Shown here one piece after another: positions 24,528-34,863 of a DNA stretch of 64,000 nt; the stretch's first letter is position 1; each line of letters starts with the position of its first letter. The DNA is taken from NCBI GenBank assembly GCA_016893485.2, contig JAFEKX020000001.1, positions 9,627,501 through 9,691,500 of the forward strand, written 5' to 3'. The notes under the pieces are model-generated. The model did not search any database and had not been told where the DNA came from. It saw nothing but the letters and a program-made list of their open reading frames with translations. The position numbers and the translations under genes were made by a program. Origin of the DNA: Streptomyces sp. P3. Lineage in GTDB: Bacteria; Actinomycetota; Actinomycetes; Streptomycetales; Streptomycetaceae.

Positions 24528-25267
24528 ATGAGCAAGTTTTTCGTCACGGTGTGCCTGCCGCCGACCAAGCCACGGAGGCTTCCAGAAGCGATAGCGGCCG
24601 TCATGGCGCCGTATGACGCCAACCTCACCGATGACTGGAACCCGGTCGGCCAGTGGGACTGGTGGGTCATCTATTCCGATGCGCAGAGCCCTACCTCACC
24701 CGGCCCGAGCATGACGGCGACCGCAGGCTGGTCACGGCCTCCACCGTCCCCCGCAGGAAGGCCGAGCTTGATGCCCTCGGGCCGCTGGAGTGCTACGGCG
24801 GACCTCGGGACCTGCTCGATTTCGGCGCTATGCGGCGGCGAGCGGCGATAAGGCATGATGCCAGGCTCGCCGCCTGGGAGGAACTGACCGCGCTGTATCC
24901 GCCGGCCCGCCCGTTGTCCGACTTCGTCGCCCGCCACGAGTCCGATCCCGGTGGCTACTCCTTGGCGGACGCCAAGAGAGAGCACCTGGCCCAGCCGCTG
25001 GTGCAGGACGTGGCGCAGCGGGCCGTCTCGGGCGACCCGCACTTCGACACATCGTTCCTATTGAATGACCCGGTCGCGTACTTCGCGCAGGAGCACGAGG
25101 AAGCCCGGCAGTCGTCGGTCCAGTGCGCTGTGCCCGGTTTTGCCCTAGTTACCCTCGACGGTGTGTGGATGGATGCGGACCGCGACGGTTACTGGGAGCA
25201 GGCCAACAATTATCTCGACGGCCTCCATGCCGAAGCCGTCGTCGTCGACCTGCTCTGTCACTACTGA
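24528..25267 (+). CDS. Hypothetical protein, one frameshift
   Basis: From ATG 24528 the protein begins KFFVTVCLPPTKPRRLPEAI and DDWNPVGQWDWWVIYS. After a single-base break near 24680 it continues EPYLTRPEHDGDRRLVTAST, LDALGPLECYGGPRDLLDFG, FVTRPLS-like and NNYLDGLHAEAVVVDLLCHY to the stop at 25267. The total is about 246 residues, cytoplasmic, with no recognised family. The WNPxGxWDWW phrase recurs in a group of Streptomyces proteins of unknown function that I know only by pattern. Confidence 0.6.
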
Positions 25268-25440
25268 TGTCCGGGGCCGTGACTTGCGGCCGCCACATCG
25301 ATCACCGCTGTGGCCAGCCGCCGAGCTGCAGGGTTTGGTTATCGTCGAGCGCCCTTCCACGGTCCGGGGACGGTCTGGGAAGGCGAGCGTCGAACGGGAG
25401 TCCCGATCGGGTGGTCGCGGAGTGCTGGGGGCATATGAAC

Positions 25441-25493
25441 AGGGCCTCCTGAACAGCTCGTTGGTGTCGAATCACCGAGCGGCAGGAGGCCCT
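25441..25493 (+). promoter_or_regulatory. Long hairpin just ahead of an IS5 transposase gene
   Basis: AGGGCCTCCTG (25441-25451) pairs perfectly with CAGGAGGCCCT (25483-25493). The interior also pairs (GCTCG with CGAGC, and GGTG with CACC around a TCGAA loop). It ends one base before the GTG at 25495. It could shield transposase translation from read-through transcripts, as inside-end hairpins do in other insertion sequences. Confidence 0.5.
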
Positions 25494-25494
25494 G

Positions 25495-26421
25495 GTGCAG
25501 CAGTCTTGCGTGCCGATGGCCGGGCAGTCCAGCGCGGTCACCTGGGAGTGTGACTGCCTGGCTCACCGGTTCGGAAACGCCGCCGACAACGGGACGCGGC
25601 AACCTCGCTACCCGACGGACATGACGGACGCGGAGTGGGGCCGGGTCCTGCCGCTGCTTCCGGTGCCGGGCTGGATGCACGGCCGGGGCGGCCGGCCGGA
25701 GGCGTATTGCCACCGGGCCATGCTCGATGCGATCCGGTATCTCGTGGACAACGGGATCAAGTGGCGGGTGACGCCCGCCGACTTCCCACCGTGGGACCGC
25801 ATCTACGCATTCTTCCGCCGCTGGCGCGACAACGCCCTGGTCAAGGAGTTGCACGACCGGCTGCGGTCGGGATCCGCGAGAGGGAGGGGCGGGATGCGCA
25901 GCCGACGGCCGGGGTGATCGACTCGCAGTCCGTCAAGGCGGACGCCGTCGTCGGCGCGGACAGCCGTGGCTTCGACGGCGGCAAGCTGTCAATGGGCGCA
26001 AGCGGCACGTCGTGGTCGACACCCTCAGCTTGCTGCTGGGGTGATGGTCACCGCCGCGGACACCGGCGACCGCGCCGCCGCCCAGGTCCTGCTTGAACGG
26101 GTGTCCGACGCACACCATCGCCTTGCCCTGGTCTGGGCCGACGGCGGCTACAGCGGCCCCCTCGTCGAGTACTGCCTGGCCACGCTCGCGCTGGTCCTCG
26201 CGATCGTCAAGCGCAGTGACGACATGCGTGGCTTTGTGGTCCTGCCCAAGCGGTGGATCGTCGAGCGTCCCTCCGCCCACCTGATGCGCACCCGCCGCCT
26301 GGCCCGCGACTACGAACGCCGCACCACCAGCGCCGAGGCGATGATCTACTGGTCGATGACCCTGCTCATGACCCTGCTCATGACCCGGCGCCTGGCCCGG
26401 CCACACCCCGCGCGAGCATGA
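25495..26421 (+). pseudogene. IS5-family transposase, frame-broken
   Basis: The N-terminal part reads DMTDAEWGRVLPLLPVPGWM, AMLDAIRYLVDNGIKWRVTP and WDRIYAFFRRWRDNALVKEL. A shift near 25880 leads to GVIDSQSVKADAVVGADSRG (first catalytic Asp) and another near 26000 to LLLGVMVTAADTGDRAAAQV, LALVWADGGYSGPLVEYCLA (second Asp) and PKRWIVERPSAHLMRTRRLA (Glu). The normal VNGRKRHVVVDT segment is mangled at about 25985. The 3' end carries a short tandem repeat (LLMTLLMT). It overlaps the end of a minus-strand gene that it truncated. Confidence 0.8.
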
Positions 26422-26905
26422 ACCGTCCTGGCGCGGGCTCGGCCAGCCAGCCCCGCGCGACTAGGCGTTTCGCCTTCGACCGCACTGCCTCCACCTTGGC
26501 CGGCACCGCGTCCAGACCGAACAATACGGCCAACTCCTGGCCGGTCAGCGGCCCTTGACGGAGCCGGGCCCGATCCGCGAGGGCGGTGAGGATGCGCTGG
26601 TAGTCCACCGACAGCACCGCCCAGGCCAGCCCCTCACGCCACACCGGCACTTGCGATTTCGGCTTCGCCGCATCCCGGGACGGCGGCGGCCGCCTGCAGC
26701 GGGCGGATCCGCGACGTCCTCCGTGTCGGCGGTGCTGCCGCAGTCCGGAGCCAGCACCGCATCGACCCGCCTGCGGGCGATCACCCACTCCTGCCATTCC
26801 AGCTCGGCCACTGCCAGCTCGGCCTGGATACGGTCGGCCTCCTCACACAGCCCGTCGACCCGACAGCGAGCTGCGAACTCGTGCTGTTCCAGCGGTTCGA
26901 CAACC
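26400..26905 (-). pseudogene. Hypothetical protein with C-terminal winged-helix, IS-truncated
   Basis: The N-terminal region is a helical coil (EQHEFAARCRVDGLCEEADR, AVAELEWQEWVIARRRVDAV), followed by a Pro/Ala linker. After a frame change near 26690 it continues REGLAWAVLSVDYQRILTAL, LTGQELAVLFGLDAVPAKVE and SKAKRLVARGWLAEPAPGRF, which looks like a winged helix. The C-terminus runs into the IS5 remnant. No start with a ribosome site is visible. Function unknown; DNA binding is possible. Confidence 0.5.
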
Positions 26906-27023
26906 TACGGCATCCGCAACCTCCCGGGGGCAACGACATGACAGGTCACGACTCCCACGGAATCACCGCCCCTACTCCTGACCAGCGAAAACGCCGCCCT
27001 CAAGTCCGGAAAGACAACAGCTA

Positions 27024-27580
27024 TTAAAGGTTGTCCCGTTGCCTGGCCTCGGGCGGAAGAAGCCGTTCGTAGATCGGGCCGCCTGGCGTGAACCATCCTG
27101 CCTTCTTGCGTACCGCAGGGCTTGGGTCGTTGGCGTGCGAGGCCCGCAAGGCGGCAACAGCCCGTGCGTCAAAGGGGCGAACTTGCCGACGAGTTCAGCG
27201 GCCATAGCCCGGACGTGCGGGTCGGAGTCGGAAGCCAGGTGGTGCAGTGCAGGTTCGAGGACCCGGTCAGGGCCCGGGGCGCAGGTGTCACCCTTGCACC
27301 GATCGCAGGCCAGGGCATGGAAGGCGGCGATCCTGACGCGTGCATCGAGGTCGTCTGCCATGAGGACGAGTTCGTCCATCGACTCGGTGTCGACCAAGTG
27401 GTCGAGGAGGCGGCAGCAGCCCTCACGGACGGCCGGATTCTCGTCCCGCAGGCCGGCGCGGATGGCGCTCATCGCCGTTTCCCCGCGTCGCAGCAGTTCT
27501 CGGTATGCCGCAACGGTGCGCTGAGGGTCGCCCAAGCATGAGACAAGGGCTTCGCTGTCGGTCCTGACGAATCCGAGCAT
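27024..27580 (-). CDS. HEAT-repeat protein, one frameshift
   Basis: From ATG 27580 the protein of about 185 residues shows helical repeat units: RRGETAMSAIRAGLRDENPA, VREGCCRLLDHLVDTESMDE, LDARVRIAAFHALACDRCKG and DSDPHVRAMAAELVGKFAPL. After a break near 27175 it ends DARAVAALRASHANDPSPAV and YERLLPPEARQRDNL. HEAT repeats serve as protein-protein scaffolds. A CxxC-like CDRCKGDTC loop is unusual and might bind metal. Confidence 0.72.
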
Positions 27581-27898
27581 GAGTTGAGTTTTGGGTCTGC
27601 CGCCGCATCCTGGCAACGGGTTTTCCATCCCTGTAAGGGCGGGCGGACAGCTCGTGGCCCGAGGCGACCCGTGTGTGATCTCGCAAGTACTTCCGCGGTG
27701 CCGGGGGCACCCGCGGCGCGAGGTGAGTCTCAAGCAACTCATCGACCGCATCGTGAAGACGTATCGGAAGGTGGGGAGGACTACAAGTACTTCGCGTCGC
27801 CCGCCGACGCCGAGATCTTCGAGCGCGAGCTGGCGTACGCCCTCCTGCACCAGGTGGACCCTCGCGTGGACCGCGTACGTCCTCGCCGTCTGGCAGGC
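27581..27898. other. Gap with a short possible gene remnant
   Basis: A plus-strand piece reads EDYKYFASPADAEIFERELA and YALLHQVDPRVD (about 27770-27870), which has coding character but no start, stop or recognisable family. The rest shows nothing. Confidence 0.3.
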
Positions 27899-28168
27899 TC
27901 AGTCGAGCCATAGACGCCAGCGGGGTTCCGGGGCCTTGCAGGGGCCCGCGCCAACCAGGATTTGGTAGGCCCTATCGGTGTCCCCAGCGGTCCACCGCTT
28001 CCAGTCCGCGGGGGACATGAGCGGGTTCCCGTGACGGTCGGCCGGTGGGACGCTGACGTCGATTGCGCAGGGCGGCCGCACGGTGCGGGTGGTGTAGGAC
28101 GTCACAAGGACAGCGCCGGCAAGGCACAGCAGCACCATCCGCGCAGGCACGCGGGAGCGGTGTCTCAT
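27899..28168 (-). CDS. Small exported or membrane-anchored protein, 89 aa
   Basis: The ATG at 28168 overlaps the stop of the upstream membrane protein (ATGA), so the two are translationally coupled. The N-terminus is a basic stretch plus hydrophobic segment (MRHRSRVPARMVLLCLAGAV, then LVTSYTT) that could be a signal anchor. The outside part contains PPADRHGNPLMSPADWKRWT and DRAYQILVGAGPCKAPEP. No known family. Confidence 0.6.
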   Translation of the reverse strand: MRHRSRVPARMVLLCLAGAVLVTSYTTRTVRPPCAIDVSVPPADRHGNPLMSPADWKRWTAGDTDRAYQILVGAGPCKAPEPRWRLWLD

Positions 28169-28741
28169 GGACCCGTCGTACTCAGCGTGACTCTGTGGGG
28201 AATCGGGAGATGCCCGGTGGCCGGCGAGTGCGTTCGCTGTCTCTTCCGCTGCACCAGGTAGCCGAAGGCAGATATGCACAGGAGCGCCAGTCCCATGGAC
28301 GCCCCGCTGAAGAGCCAACCGACCGGAGCGCCCTTGGCCCTTTCCACGCACCAGAAGAGCACTGTCAGCACGCCCCAGCGCGTGCACAGCTGTGCCAGGG
28401 GCTTCACCGCGGCCGCCCGGACCAGGGTGGTGCATGGGCTGAGGGGCGGCGAGATCGTAGCCGACGCGTTCGTAGTGCAATTGCGTCAGGCGCTCCACCC
28501 GCAGGCATAGTGCGAAGAACAGCATCAGTCCGGTGCCCAGCAAGACGGCCTGCAAGAAACGCGTCCCGTCGGTGAATGCCCCGACGGTCATGCCGGCCAG
28601 CGCCGCGAGGGGTACAGCCAGGACAGCGCCGGAGAACAGCGGGCGGCTGGCGACGCGGACCGCGACGGGGGCCGGAGGCCGGAATCTCCCGCCCATGTTC
28701 AGATACCGGTCGGCCTTCAGACTCGCCGCCAGCACCAACAT
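28165..28741 (-). CDS. Integral membrane protein, one frameshift
   Basis: The repaired protein of about 190 residues has four predicted membrane segments: FSGAVLAVPLAALAGMTVGA, FLQAVLLGTGLMLFFALCLR, then after a break near 28430 TRWGVLTVLFWCVERAK and GASMGLALLCISAFGYLV. AAAGGGGAG immediately precedes the ATG at 28741, so the GTG two codons later (28735) may be the real start. It forms an operon with the small coupled gene behind it. Function unknown. Confidence 0.6.
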
Positions 28742-30043
28742 CTCCCCTTTCGCAGCACCTGCAGCACCTGCTTCATCAGTCCTCACACGCCGACGATTTC
28801 GATACACACCATGGACCATCGGTAAAGCAACACGGTTGTATCGCTACGTGGTTCAGTCGGCAGCGGCCTTCGCCTGACCCACGGCTACTACCTGGACGTC
28901 CCGTTCGGCGAAACCCTCGCCCGGCACACACCGAGCTGATCGCCGACGATGTCAGCGAGACGCAGCTGCGCGACCGGTACCGGGCACGGTATCTGCTGCC
29001 TGTCGGCGCCGAGACCGTCGACCGCATCATGAACGACACCGGCCTGGCTCGGAGCAGGCGGCTTGTGCTTCGGGGTTCCTCTCGCCGGGCATGGAACCGT
29101 TCAGGACTTCAAGAGCCGGGGAAGCGTCGTGCGCGAACGGGACAAGGCGTTGGCCATGGGGAAGAAGCCGGCTATGGCAGCTATGTGAGGTTCGCATGCC
29201 CTGCCTATTCGCACGTCTGGGCCTTCTGCGGGCCCCTTGGCGTATTGCAGGGGTGGGGCACCACGGTCGATCTCGTGCATATCTTCAAGGGGGAGGGTGG
29301 CTGGTTGCACGGCTGGTTCGCCCCGCTCAGCGGACTGTGGACCGTGTTCTTGATCGGCTGCTGTTTCGTGTCCCGGTACGAGCGGCGCACGGGCGGCCCC
29401 ACCCCCCGGCTGTACTGCTTCCAGCTCGGAGTCGTGGTGGCCACCGGCGACGTCCTGCGGGCGTATCGCTGGGCCGAGCTCACCCTTCACCGTAAGGAAT
29501 GGCGGAGCGGGAGCGGGGGAGAGTGCCGACTGGGGGACGCGCATAACCGTGATGGCGCGGGACGGCAGCGTGGTGGTCGTGTTCGAAGGGAACGAACCGG
29601 ACGGCGCCGGTTGCCTGGACATGGAGAAGCTCCATGAGGCGGCGGTGTGCGGACCCGGGGAACCCAGACCCGCGACGCCGTGACGGGGGCCGGAATCCAG
29701 GAGGAGTCGCATGAGCACCCGGCCTGGTGATGCCGGCAGCCTCACGAAGCTGGGCCCGGTCCGCCGGAGGCGGGAGATGCGGCTCCTCCTCCAGCAGAGC
29801 GTCGACGGACGCGAACAGCTCTTCCTCGGATGCCGTTGCCCGCACCTTCACTCGACACCGCTTAACCCGAAACTTAGCCCATCTCTTAACCCTTCTCGTG
29901 ACCACTGAGCCCGGATGCGGCGAGTCTGTCGGCGGTGAGCTTCGCGTGGCGCCCCGTCTGGTTCATGCTGGGGCCGCGGCCACCAACGCGCGCCGGCTTC
30001 TGGGGCTGACCGACGTTCCCGGGTCCAGGCATGGGTGTGAGAG
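28742..30043. other. Low-confidence stretch with possible gene scraps
   Basis: Several plus-strand pieces have coding character but no continuous gene: IADDVSETQLRDRYRARYLL (about 28935-29050), a hydrophobic region WFAPLSGLWTVFLIGCCFVS with GVVVATGDVLRAYRWAELTL (29300-29490), and MARDGSVVVVFEGNEPDGAG (29553-29640). They may be one frame-broken membrane protein gene between about 29150 and 29690. From 29700 to 30043 I see nothing. Confidence 0.35.
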
Positions 30044-30072
30044 GGCGGCGGCGCGTCCTGCGCGCCGCCGCC
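30044..30072 (-). terminator. GC-rich terminator hairpin after the secreted propeller gene
   Basis: A perfect 12-bp stem, GGCGGCGGCGCG with CGCGCCGCCGCC, has a 5-nt loop and lies 22 bp beyond the stop of the minus-strand gene ending at 30094. Confidence 0.75.
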
Positions 30073-30093
30073 GTCATCCCCTGTCCGGGTTGG

Positions 30094-32045
30094 TCAGTTG
30101 CTGAAGTAGAGGTAGTTCCAGGTGCCGTATGTGGTGGTGTTGACGCTGTCGCCCGAGGAGGGGTCGATGTAGGAGGTGAGCACCCGGGCGCGTATGCCCG
30201 AGGTCCCGGGGTGTCCGAGGTTGACGACGGACTTGCCGTTGGTGCCGAGGGAGAAGTACCTGAGTCGGTGGTGTGCCACGCGCCGCCTGAGTAGACCTGG
30301 AGGTCCAGGCGCTCCTTGCGACCCTTGTAGTAGGTCATCGTGGTGGTCAGGACGGCGTCGGTGTTCTTGTGGTAGTAGCGGTAACGGGTCGAGCCGATCG
30401 TTGTGGTGCGGTAGTACTTGGACAGTGAGCTGGCGGTTTTCACGTGCGCGTAGGCGGCGGACTTGACGGTGCGGCCGGCGTAGCGGGCGTCGCCCTTGAA
30501 GACGGCGGTCACGGCGGTGTCGCGGGACATGGTGACGGTGGCGGACAGGTTGCCGTGCGCGTCGGTCCTGCCGGTCTTGAGGAGCTTGTTCGGCTTGTCG
30601 CCGCCGTAGGGGTCGGCCCAGATCTCCACCGTGCGGTTGCTGTAGGTGGTGCCGAGGTGCGCGGTGAAGACGACGTTCTTGCCGTAGGTGTACGTCTTCT
30701 TGTTGTTGGTGAGCGTCAGGGCGGGCGTGGCGCGGGAGACGGTGACGGTGTCCGAGGCGGATGCCGGGGTGTGCGCGGCGTCGCCGGCGTAGGTCACCGT
30801 GTAGCGCACCTTGCTGCCGGCTGGCGGCGCGTCGGTGAAGGAGAAGGTGCCGTTCGCGCCCAGCGTCCTGGTGCCCAGTGACGTGCCCGAGGGGGACAGC
30901 AGGTCGGTGCGTGTGACCTTCAGCGGTGTTCCGGCGGGTAGCCGCAGACCGGTCGTCAGGGTGCCCTTGACGGTGAGCGTCTTGCCGCGCGTGCCGGTGG
31001 CCGGGGCGTCGACGGTCAGCTTCGAGACGTACTTGCGCGGTTCGGTGATGGTCTGCAGCTGCATGGCGTCGGACGACCCGGTCAGCACGAACAGCTTCGT
31101 GCCGTCCGCCGACCAGGCCGTCGAGTGCCCGCCCCAGGGCATCCACGCGTCCGAAAGGTTGCGGACACTGGCCGGGGCGTCGGCGCCGCCGGGGAAGACG
31201 TAGGTGTCACCGGTGTTCTCGGTGTCGAGCGAGGTCGCCGCGACCGTGCCGTCCGGGGCGACGCTGACGGTCTCCGACTCGCTGTTGACCGGGTACTCGT
31301 GTACCTCCTGGAGGTCGGAGAGCCGGTATTCGACGACCGCCTGGTGCCCCTGCCCGACCACGAGGACGGACTGTCCGTCCGGCGTGAGCGCGGCGTCCTG
31401 GTAGAAGCCGCCCTCGTTCGCCGTGACGCGGATGACCGGAGTTCCCGACGACAGGTCGTAGACGACGATCGGCCCGTTGCTGATGCCGCCGTCCAGGGCG
31501 ACCAGGGTGTCCGGGTTCGCCGGGTCGGCGTACAGCATCGGCGTGCTGGCGAAGTCGTGGGCGCCGGCGAGGTCGAGGGAGACGGTGGCCGGGTCGGCGG
31601 TCAGGTCGACCTCGCCGAGCCCGGAGGCCCACTGGTCGCCGTAGCCGAACCAGATCCGTCCCTCGGCGAGGGCGATGTGGCGCGGCGCTGTCCCGGCGCC
31701 GGTCGGGTACTCGGCGGTCTGGGTGAGCGTCGCGGTGTCGAACGCGACGATCTTGTCCGCTCCGGTGACCGCGGCGTACAGGGTGCTGCCGTCCGGGCTC
31801 AGCTGGAGATCGGACACCTGGGGCAGGCCGGAGAGCTTGCTGAGCACATTGCCGTCGTAGCCGACGACGGAGATCGTACTGTCGCCGCTGATGTAGAGCT
31901 GCTGGTGGGCGCCGTCGACGACGGTGTCGCTCACGGTGCCGACGCTGATCGGCACGCTGGTGTCGGCGGCCGCCTGGCCGGCCGTCGCCAGCACCGCGGA
32001 GCTGAAGAGGGCTGCCGTCGCGACGGCAGCCGGAAGTGTGCGCAT
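30094..32045 (-). CDS. Large secreted beta-propeller protein with Ig-like repeats, one frameshift
   Basis: The protein of about 651 residues begins with a Sec signal peptide (RTLPAAVATAALFSSAVLAT, cleavage after GQAAA). Residues 35-340 form YncE/NHL-type beta-propeller blades (GAHQQLYISGDSTISVVGYD, LQLSPDGSTLYAAVTGADKI, AALTPDGQSVLVVGQGHQAV). Residues 350-560 are Ig-like repeats (TGTRGKTLTVKGTLTTG, GKNVVFTAHLGTTYSNRTVE). The C-terminus (NLGHPGTSGIRARVLTSYID, YGTWNYLYFSN) becomes readable after a shift near 30262. GTG 32051 is an alternative start. It is probably surface-associated, with unknown ligand. Confidence 0.82.
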
Positions 32046-32234
32046 ACGCACGGTGATGTGAACCCCCAATGACGACCGGCCACTGTGTGCGGCCCGTACC
32101 GGCCCTGCAGCCGGTGAGCGAAGGTTAGGCCACAGCTCCAACACCCCACCCACCACCCTCGTTTCTGCGCAGGCAGGCCGACCAGAACGCGACTCGCGGT
32201 GCGCGGACGGATGGTCGGATTACGACCCCCGGCC

Positions 32235-32390
32235 GGGGTAGCACCGGCACAGGGTGTCGTGGAACGGACCGTGTCCTGGCTGTCCGGCTGCCGACGTCTC
32301 CACCGCCGCTACGAGCGAAAGCCGGAGCATTTCCTCGCCTTCACCGCCATTGCCGCGACCCTCATATGCCACCGGAGACTCACCAACTGA
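32235..32390 (+). pseudogene. IS5-type transposase C-terminal scrap
   Basis: The frame reads GVVERTVSWLSGCRRLHRRY and ERKPEHFLAFTAIAATLICH, ending RRLTN. This is the terminal helix region of IS5-family transposases, including the catalytic Glu of VVERT. Nothing else of the element remains on the left. Confidence 0.7.
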
Positions 32391-32399
32391 CATGACGTC

Positions 32400-32922
32400 T
32401 TACAGCTCTTCGTCGTCGGGTTCCGAAGCTCGGCTGTAGGCGAGGTCCAGGATGTAGCGCTCGGTCACTGGGGGGTTGTTCCATGCCTCGGTGAGGTCGT
32501 CCTCGAAGGTGTCGTCGGTGGGGCGGTCGAGGGTGGTCTGGTAGTAGTCCCCGGTCGCCTGGCGGTTTTCCCACCAGGCGTGTCCGGTGTAGACACCTGA
32601 GCGGGGCAGGGACATTTCCCCGGCGGGTCCGTATTCGATTTGGTTCACGACGAGAATCGCGGTCTCCGACTCGATGGTGACGGGAACCGAGCCCTCGGCT
32701 CCGGCGGGAGGAGGGTGGGCTGTCCCAGAGCCGGATGGCGACCTCGACGTCGATGTCGGGCTGCAGGCTTTGGATGTACAGGTGGTAGCCGTTGCCGGCT
32801 ACCACCTGGGTGCGGGCGGCGGCCATGGCGGCGTCGTCACTGAGGTAGGCGTCCGCGTCGTAGATCTCCACGACGCGGCGGCCGGGTGTGGCCTTGCACC
32901 TGTATTCGGCCAGGAGCGCCAT
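32400..32922 (-). CDS. Candidate immunity protein next to a NucA/NucB toxin, one frameshift
   Basis: The repaired protein of about 174 residues is acidic: RRVVEIYDADAYLSDDAAMA, YHLYIQSLQPDIDVEVAIRL, then after a break near 32710 QIEYGPAGEMSLPRSGVYTG and DDTFEDDLTEAWNNPPVTER. No family is recognised. Its small size, low pI and position 18 bp behind a DNase toxin domain on the same strand are the usual arrangement for a cognate immunity protein, so that role is inferred. Confidence 0.5.
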
Positions 32923-32940
32923 GATGCCGCTGCCCTTCTG

Positions 32941-33300
32941 CTAGTTGGTGATCTCCATGTAGAAGGCGTCGCCGTCGATGATCCGGTTGGGGGTGTACAT
33001 CTCGTCGAGCCTGCGGCCGCCGTTCCCGTTGCCGGTGCCGTCGATCAGCCGGACGGAGAAGCGGTTGTCACCCTTGGTCGAGCCCTCCTTGGTGGAGGCG
33101 AACGGATACTCGTCGCATTGAAGATCCGTTCCGGTGTAGTCCGCCCACACCTTCTCGCATTCCTTGATCGATCGGGCGCGGTTCTTCTTCTGCTTCTCCT
33201 TGTTGACCATCCTGTGCAGGGGCTCCTGCACACCCGGAACGAGGGGAAGGTGCGCTCCGGCCGGTTGAGGGCGTCGTAGATGTGCAGCGCGCTCTCGTTG
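32941..33300 (-). pseudogene. NucA/NucB-type DNase toxin domain, separated from its N-terminus
   Basis: The C-terminal domain shows the NucA/NucB signature CDEYPFASTKEG with its catalytic Asp-Glu pair, preceded by RSIKECEKVWADYTGTDLQ and followed by NRFSVRLIDGTGNGNGGRRL and DRIIDGD-like RIIDGDAFYMEIT. The upstream linker ALHIYDALNRPERTFPS typically precedes this domain in secreted or polymorphic toxins, but a frame break near 33235 interrupts it. At 33300 the coding sequence ends abruptly. The expected preceding segment lies inverted at 33302-33540. Confidence 0.75.
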
Positions 33301-33301
33301 A

Positions 33302-33540
33302 CACGTCCCCGACAAGGGCCCCCTGTACGACCAGGGCAACCAGCAAAAGGTCTTCTCGACCGTTTCGATGGACCTCAGCGCCAGCTCCCCCAACGCCGCG
33401 CCCTTCACCGAAGGCGGCAGCGTCTACACCTCCAGCGTCCGCTACGACTACGCCGGAAAGGTCGCCGGCAAGTTCCAGGGCACCGTCTTCACCCAGGCCC
33501 GGGTGGAACTCGTGCTGAGCCAGAAGGATCCGGCGGCCTG
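33302..33540 (+). pseudogene. Inverted upstream fragment of the NucA/NucB toxin gene
   Basis: The plus-strand frame reads DKGPLYDQGNQQKVFSTVSM, NAAPFTEGGSVYTSSVRYDY, GKFQGTVFTQARVELVLSQK and DPAAW. It starts and stops without start or stop codons. Its beta-rich pattern, ending just where the toxin's ALHIYDALNRP linker should begin, suggests it is the preceding part of the same gene flipped in place. This is an inference from order and composition. Confidence 0.45.
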
Positions 33541-33544
33541 GGGT

Positions 33545-34086
33545 CCGGGTTGCTCGTGGAGGCGTTGACGCTCTGGCGGAAGTGCTGGCCGAGCCGCCAC
33601 TTGGGCGTCCTCGGTGAGGGCATGCGGCTGATCGTCAGGAAGGAACGACCGCACCCCGGGGCCCAGCTGCGGCGCACGGACGCGGATGGCATGCGGCTGA
33701 CCTGTTTCGCCACCAACACCTCGGGCCGGCCGATCGCCGAGCTCGAGCTCCGTCACCGGATGCGAGCCCGGGCCGAGGGCCGCATCCGTGCCGCCCGGGT
33801 CACCGGCCTGCGCAAGCTGTCCCTGCACCGCACGGCCCAGAATCGTATCTGGCTGGAGATCGTGCAGATCGCTCTCGACCTGCTGGCCTGGATGCAGATG
33901 CTCGCGCTGACCGGCAAGGCCCGTGTCTGGGAACCTTGCCGACTGCGGCTCCGCCTGTTCACCGCGGTCGGACAGGTCGTGAGCACCGGCCGTCGGCGGA
34001 TCCTCCGCCTGGCCCGGCACTGGCCCTGGACCGGTCACATCACCGCAGCCCTCGACGGGCTCACCCAACTGCCCGACCCGGGCTGA
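33545..34086 (+). pseudogene. IS1380-family transposase, C-terminal fragment
   Basis: The frame reads MRLTCFATNTSGRPIAELEL, RHRMRARAEGRIRAARVTGL, NRIWLEIVQIALDLLAWMQM and LRLRLFTAVGQVVSTGRRRI. These are the characteristic C-terminal blocks of IS1380-group DDE transposases. The N-terminal half is absent; the fragment begins at the end of the inverted toxin piece. Confidence 0.85.
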
Positions 34087-34186
34087 CCAGCGGATTCCCC
34101 GTCCTTTCGACAGCACCCCAACACCCGGAGCAGTGGAACCCCGGCGCCACCCCGAGACGACACTCGGGCCCTCGGCGTGTACAGCC

Positions 34187-34848
34187 TCAGTCCACGACAC
34201 GAAAATGGTCCACCGACTCCGTCGGCGGACCGTCACGAAACTTCGAGGCTGGTGCCGAAGAGACGGAGTCCTCGGGCACGAGGGCTGTGCCCTGCTCAGG
34301 GCTGAGGCCTTCCACGGCGAGGCGGAGGAGGCGGACGGCCTGGGTATCGGGGTCTGTGTGGTGCTCGGTGGCCAGGGCGATGCCGACTGAGAGGGTCAGC
34401 AGGTCGTGAAAGGTGACGTGCGGTTCGACCGCCTTGTCGTGAATGGCCCGCTGGAGCAAGGGAGTCGCGGCCGCTTCGATTCTGCTGCCACAGCTGTTCG
34501 AGGAGGGTTTTTCGGTGGGGGCTCGTAGCTGAGGACATGGGCGAATCCACGGGCTGAGACGGCGTAGAGGACGAAGGCGTGGAGCCACTCCAGGAGCGCG
34601 GTGCGGCCATCCTCGGCCGCACTCAGCCGGTGCGCGCGCTCGCATAGGCCTTCGATGCGCTCCTGGAAGACAGCTTCGAGAAGGGCGCGGCGGGTGGGGA
34701 AGTGACGGCGCACGGTCGCTGAACCGACGCCTGCGGTGCGGGCGATCTGTTCCTGGGATGCCTCGGCGCCGTGTGCGGCGACCTCGGCTTCGGCGACGGC
34801 GAGGATGCGCTGATAGTTGCGTCGTGCGTCCGAGCGCTGACCGGTCAT
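34187..34848 (-). CDS. TetR family regulator, one frameshift
   Basis: From ATG 34848 (GAGGAG 4 nt upstream) the HTH reads YQRILAVAEAEVAAHGAEAS, QEQIARTAGVGSATVRRHFP and TRRALLEAVFQERIEGLCER. The ligand domain includes ALLEWLHAFVLYAVSARGFA. After a shift near 34520 it continues AIHDKAVEPHVTFHDLLTLS and VRLLRLAVEGLSPEQGTALV. It is divergent from the NmrA-like gene and shares a promoter region holding two copies of a GC palindrome, so it is a likely repressor of that gene and itself. Confidence 0.85.
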
Positions 34849-34863
34849 GATCTCCTCATTGCT

